Assembly: GCA_029932495.1 (NCBI GenBank)
Contig: JAOZPY010000101.1
Coordinates: 1 to 8,222 of the forward strand
DNA length: 8,222 nucleotides
Direction: 5' to 3'
DNA from: Desulfobacterales bacterium
Lineage (GTDB): Bacteria; Desulfobacterota; Desulfobacteria; Desulfobacterales; JAFDCJ01
A program made the position numbers and the translations under genes. Under the pieces are notes generated by a model. That model worked only from the letters and a program-made list of their open reading frames with translations. It was not told the DNA's origin and searched no databases. Below are positions 6,891 through 8,222 of this stretch, piece by piece (within the stretch, counting starts at the first letter, position 1; each line of letters begins with the position of its first letter).

Positions 6891-7424
6891 ATGAAAACAG
6901 GAACTGCTTTGGGCGTCTGCATCGTTTTGCTGGTTTTTACCGGCTGCGCCCACGAACAGATTTATAACAGCAATCCTGCCATGCGCACGGTGAGCGCGGA
7001 TCTTTTCAAGGCCAGCCTGGAACCGCTGAAGGCCGAGGGCTACAATTATTACAACACCTTTCGCTTTGTGTTTACCAACAAAAGCGGGCAGGACCTGATC
7101 ATTGACTGGCCGGACACTTACTACCTGCAAAACAAGCGCAGGTATGGCCAATTTGGGTGGCAGGGCCTGACTTTTGAGCACCTGAAAGGGCTCAAAGAAG
7201 AGCCTGAGCTTACGGTTGCCGCCGGCAAAACAATTTCGGTTGTCATTTCCCCCTTGAAATTAATCGGCTGGAAAAAAGAAGGCGTCCGTAAAAAAAACCA
7301 GTCGATTGAAGCCGGTTTTACCAACGGTATCATCCCGGCGGGGCAAAACGGGATGAGTCTGGCCGTCAGGCAGGGCGGGAAGCTGTTGCGCAAGGATATA
7401 CTGGTAACGATAACCCTTGATTAG
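6891..7424 (+). CDS. Putative lipoprotein of unknown function, 177 aa
   Basis: The start is placed at the ATG at 6891 because GGGAGGT (6878-6884) lies six bases upstream and the signal peptide then begins properly (MKTGTALGVCIVLLVF); a TTG at 6849 in the same frame would only add 14 non-signal residues. The hydrophobic segment ends in FTGC, an acceptable lipobox giving lipidated cysteine 19. The residue after it is alanine, so outer-membrane sorting is plausible. The mature part (about 158 residues) alternates polar and hydrophobic residues as in a beta-sandwich, for example FRFVFTNKSGQDLIIDWPDTYYL (start about residue 58), ELTVAAGKTISVVISPLKL, and the C-terminal strand KDILVTITLD. I do not recognise the family; the arrangement suggests an immunoglobulin-like secreted domain, which is a guess. 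It has no co-directional partner in the window and converges on an AsmA-like gene. Confidence 0.85.
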   Translation: MKTGTALGVCIVLLVFTGCAHEQIYNSNPAMRTVSADLFKASLEPLKAEGYNYYNTFRFVFTNKSGQDLIIDWPDTYYLQNKRRYGQFGWQGLTFEHLKGLKEEPELTVAAGKTISVVISPLKLIGWKKEGVRKKNQSIEAGFTNGIIPAGQNGMSLAVRQGGKLLRKDILVTITLD

Positions 7425-7434
7425 CGGTGGTTGC

Positions 7435-7555
7435 AAAATCCCATCTAAGGCTCAATGACTGCGTTGTCCGGCAAATTGAAATGCTCACGCACTCGCGTGT
7501 ACGCTCCGCTTTCAATTTGCCGGACGCCTTGCCCTTGAACCTGATCTGGGATTTT
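7435..7555. repeat. Large nested inverted repeat (MITE/REP-like palindromic element)
   Basis: The core arms GTCCGGCAAATTGAAA (7466-7481) and its exact reverse complement (7510-7525) form a perfect 16-bp stem. The 28-base loop between them holds a further small hairpin, CACGC-ACTC-GCGTG (7486-7499). Outside the core, AAAATCCCA (7435-7443) pairs exactly with TGGGATTTT (7547-7555), and AGGCTCAA (7448-7455) pairs 7 of 8 with TTGAACCT (7535-7542). The whole unit of about 121 bp is thus an imperfect long palindrome with a structured tip. It fills the gap between two convergent genes, 10 bases after the lipoprotein stop and about 20 before the AsmA-like stop. No transposase is encoded. It looks like a small non-autonomous dispersed element and might also act as a two-way terminator; both roles are inference. 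Confidence 0.88.
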
Positions 7556-7575
7556 AAAACGTCTATTCGTAGCTC

Positions 7576-8222
7576 CTATTTCTTTTTCTTTTCTTTTGTT
7601 TGCTTTTTGCGGCTGTCGGACTTTTTATTTTCCGGGATCTTCCGTTTGGCCGCCTCGATGGCCTTCACGCAGGTGTTTTTGTTACCGATGGAAATATCAG
7701 CCAGAAAAGCCGCCAGCCCGATGGGGCCGAACAGAACGACCGCCCCGATCTTGCCCAGGGTGATCAGGCTGCGGGTTGGATCGATGGCCAGGTGGGGGTC
7801 GGCCAGGGTACCCCCCAGTTTAAACGGTTGAGACAGTTCACTGAGGCTGATGTTGATAGATGCCATGCCCTCGATGCCGAATCCTTTCTTGGGGTGCGGC
7901 TTGATGCCGATGCTCAGGGTCTCCTTTTTCAGGTTGATTTCACCGGCGGCAACCAGGACGGTCTGCTCGGTGTCCAGCAGCAAGGCAACATCGGCCAGGC
8001 CATCGGTGATTTCGGCGCGGGCCACCGTGCAGTTGCGCACGGTGTAGTCTTTTTTATCCTCAAAGGGGTTAAAAAGCCGACGAACCGTACCGCCCAGACT
8101 TATGCTGATCAGGTCCATGTAGCTTTTGGCGATTTTGCCCTTGCCCTGCACGAAAGAAAAATGGCCGTTAAGTCCTGCCATCATTGCAGCCATGGAACTG
8201 CCGCGGCCGGACAGGTTGAGCT
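7576..8222 (-). CDS. AsmA-like envelope protein, C-terminal part (cut by window edge)
   Basis: Only the last 214 codons are visible; the frame is open to the right edge with no stop, and the residues before the first in-frame Met (LNLSGRGSS) continue the same domain, so the gene extends beyond the window. The sequence fits the AsmA C-terminal region: SGRGSSMAAMMAGLNGHFSF, then strand-rich repeats, the conserved-type phrase FKLGGTLADPHLAIDPT, and a hydrophobic stretch VVLFGPIGLAAFLADI ending near NTCVKAIEAA. AsmA-family proteins are periplasmic, inner-membrane-anchored, bridge-like proteins linked to lipid transport and outer-membrane homeostasis. The product ends in a strongly basic tail (KIPENKKSDSRKKQTKEKKKK), coded by a T/C-rich tract on the plus strand; this is unusual for a periplasmic end. 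Family assignment is from recognised phrases only, since the N-terminal part is missing. Confidence 0.72.
   Translation of the reverse strand, partial: LNLSGRGSSMAAMMAGLNGHFSFVQGKGKIAKSYMDLISISLGGTVRRLFNPFEDKKDYTVRNCTVARAEITDGLADVALLLDTEQTVLVAAGEINLKKETLSIGIKPHPKKGFGIEGMASINISLSELSQPFKLGGTLADPHLAIDPTRSLITLGKIGAVVLFGPIGLAAFLADISIGNKNTCVKAIEAAKRKIPENKKSDSRKKQTKEKKKK

Overview
The window most likely comes from a Gram-negative (diderm), probably sulfate-reducer-like bacterium of the Desulfobacterota (former Deltaproteobacteria). This rests on the envelope gene set (MlaE/MlaF-type lipid transporter with an N-terminal STAS fusion, NodT-type outer-membrane lipoprotein, AsmA-like protein), the moderate GC content, and two kinds of non-coding repeat (a CTTCCSM heptamer array and a large palindrome) that I associate with that group. 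No rRNA or other marker gene is present, so the taxonomic call is inference.

Left part (1-4798, minus strand): an apparent five-gene operon read right to left. It starts with an outer-membrane factor lipoprotein (3158-4798), then an unrecognised 184-residue cytosolic-looking protein (2588-3142), a free-standing STAS anti-sigma-factor-antagonist-type protein (2159-2524), an MlaE permease with a fused N-terminal STAS domain (828-2000), and the MlaF-type ATPase (64-819). A heptamer tandem-repeat array (1-62) sits directly after the ATPase stop codon and runs off the window edge. The MCE-domain partner (MlaD type) expected for such a transporter is not in the window and would have to lie to the left or elsewhere.

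Middle (4799-6674): a 223-bp divergent intergenic region with a good sigma70-like promoter for the plus-strand gene and a weaker candidate for the minus-strand operon, followed by a complete glucose-6-phosphate isomerase gene (pgi). Downstream lies 216 bp with a possible frameshifted coding remnant and weak hairpins.

Right part (6891-8222): a small lipoprotein of unknown function (plus strand) converges on the 3' end of an AsmA-like gene (minus strand, cut by the window edge). A large nested inverted repeat (7435-7555) fills the gap between the two convergent genes.

Functional theme: apart from pgi (central sugar phosphate metabolism), every recognisable gene concerns the cell envelope. The MlaFE core with an outer-membrane channel in the same operon suggests a trans-envelope lipid or hydrophobic-compound transporter, with STAS proteins as probable regulators or assembly factors. 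This is the most interesting system in the window, although its components are individually of known families.
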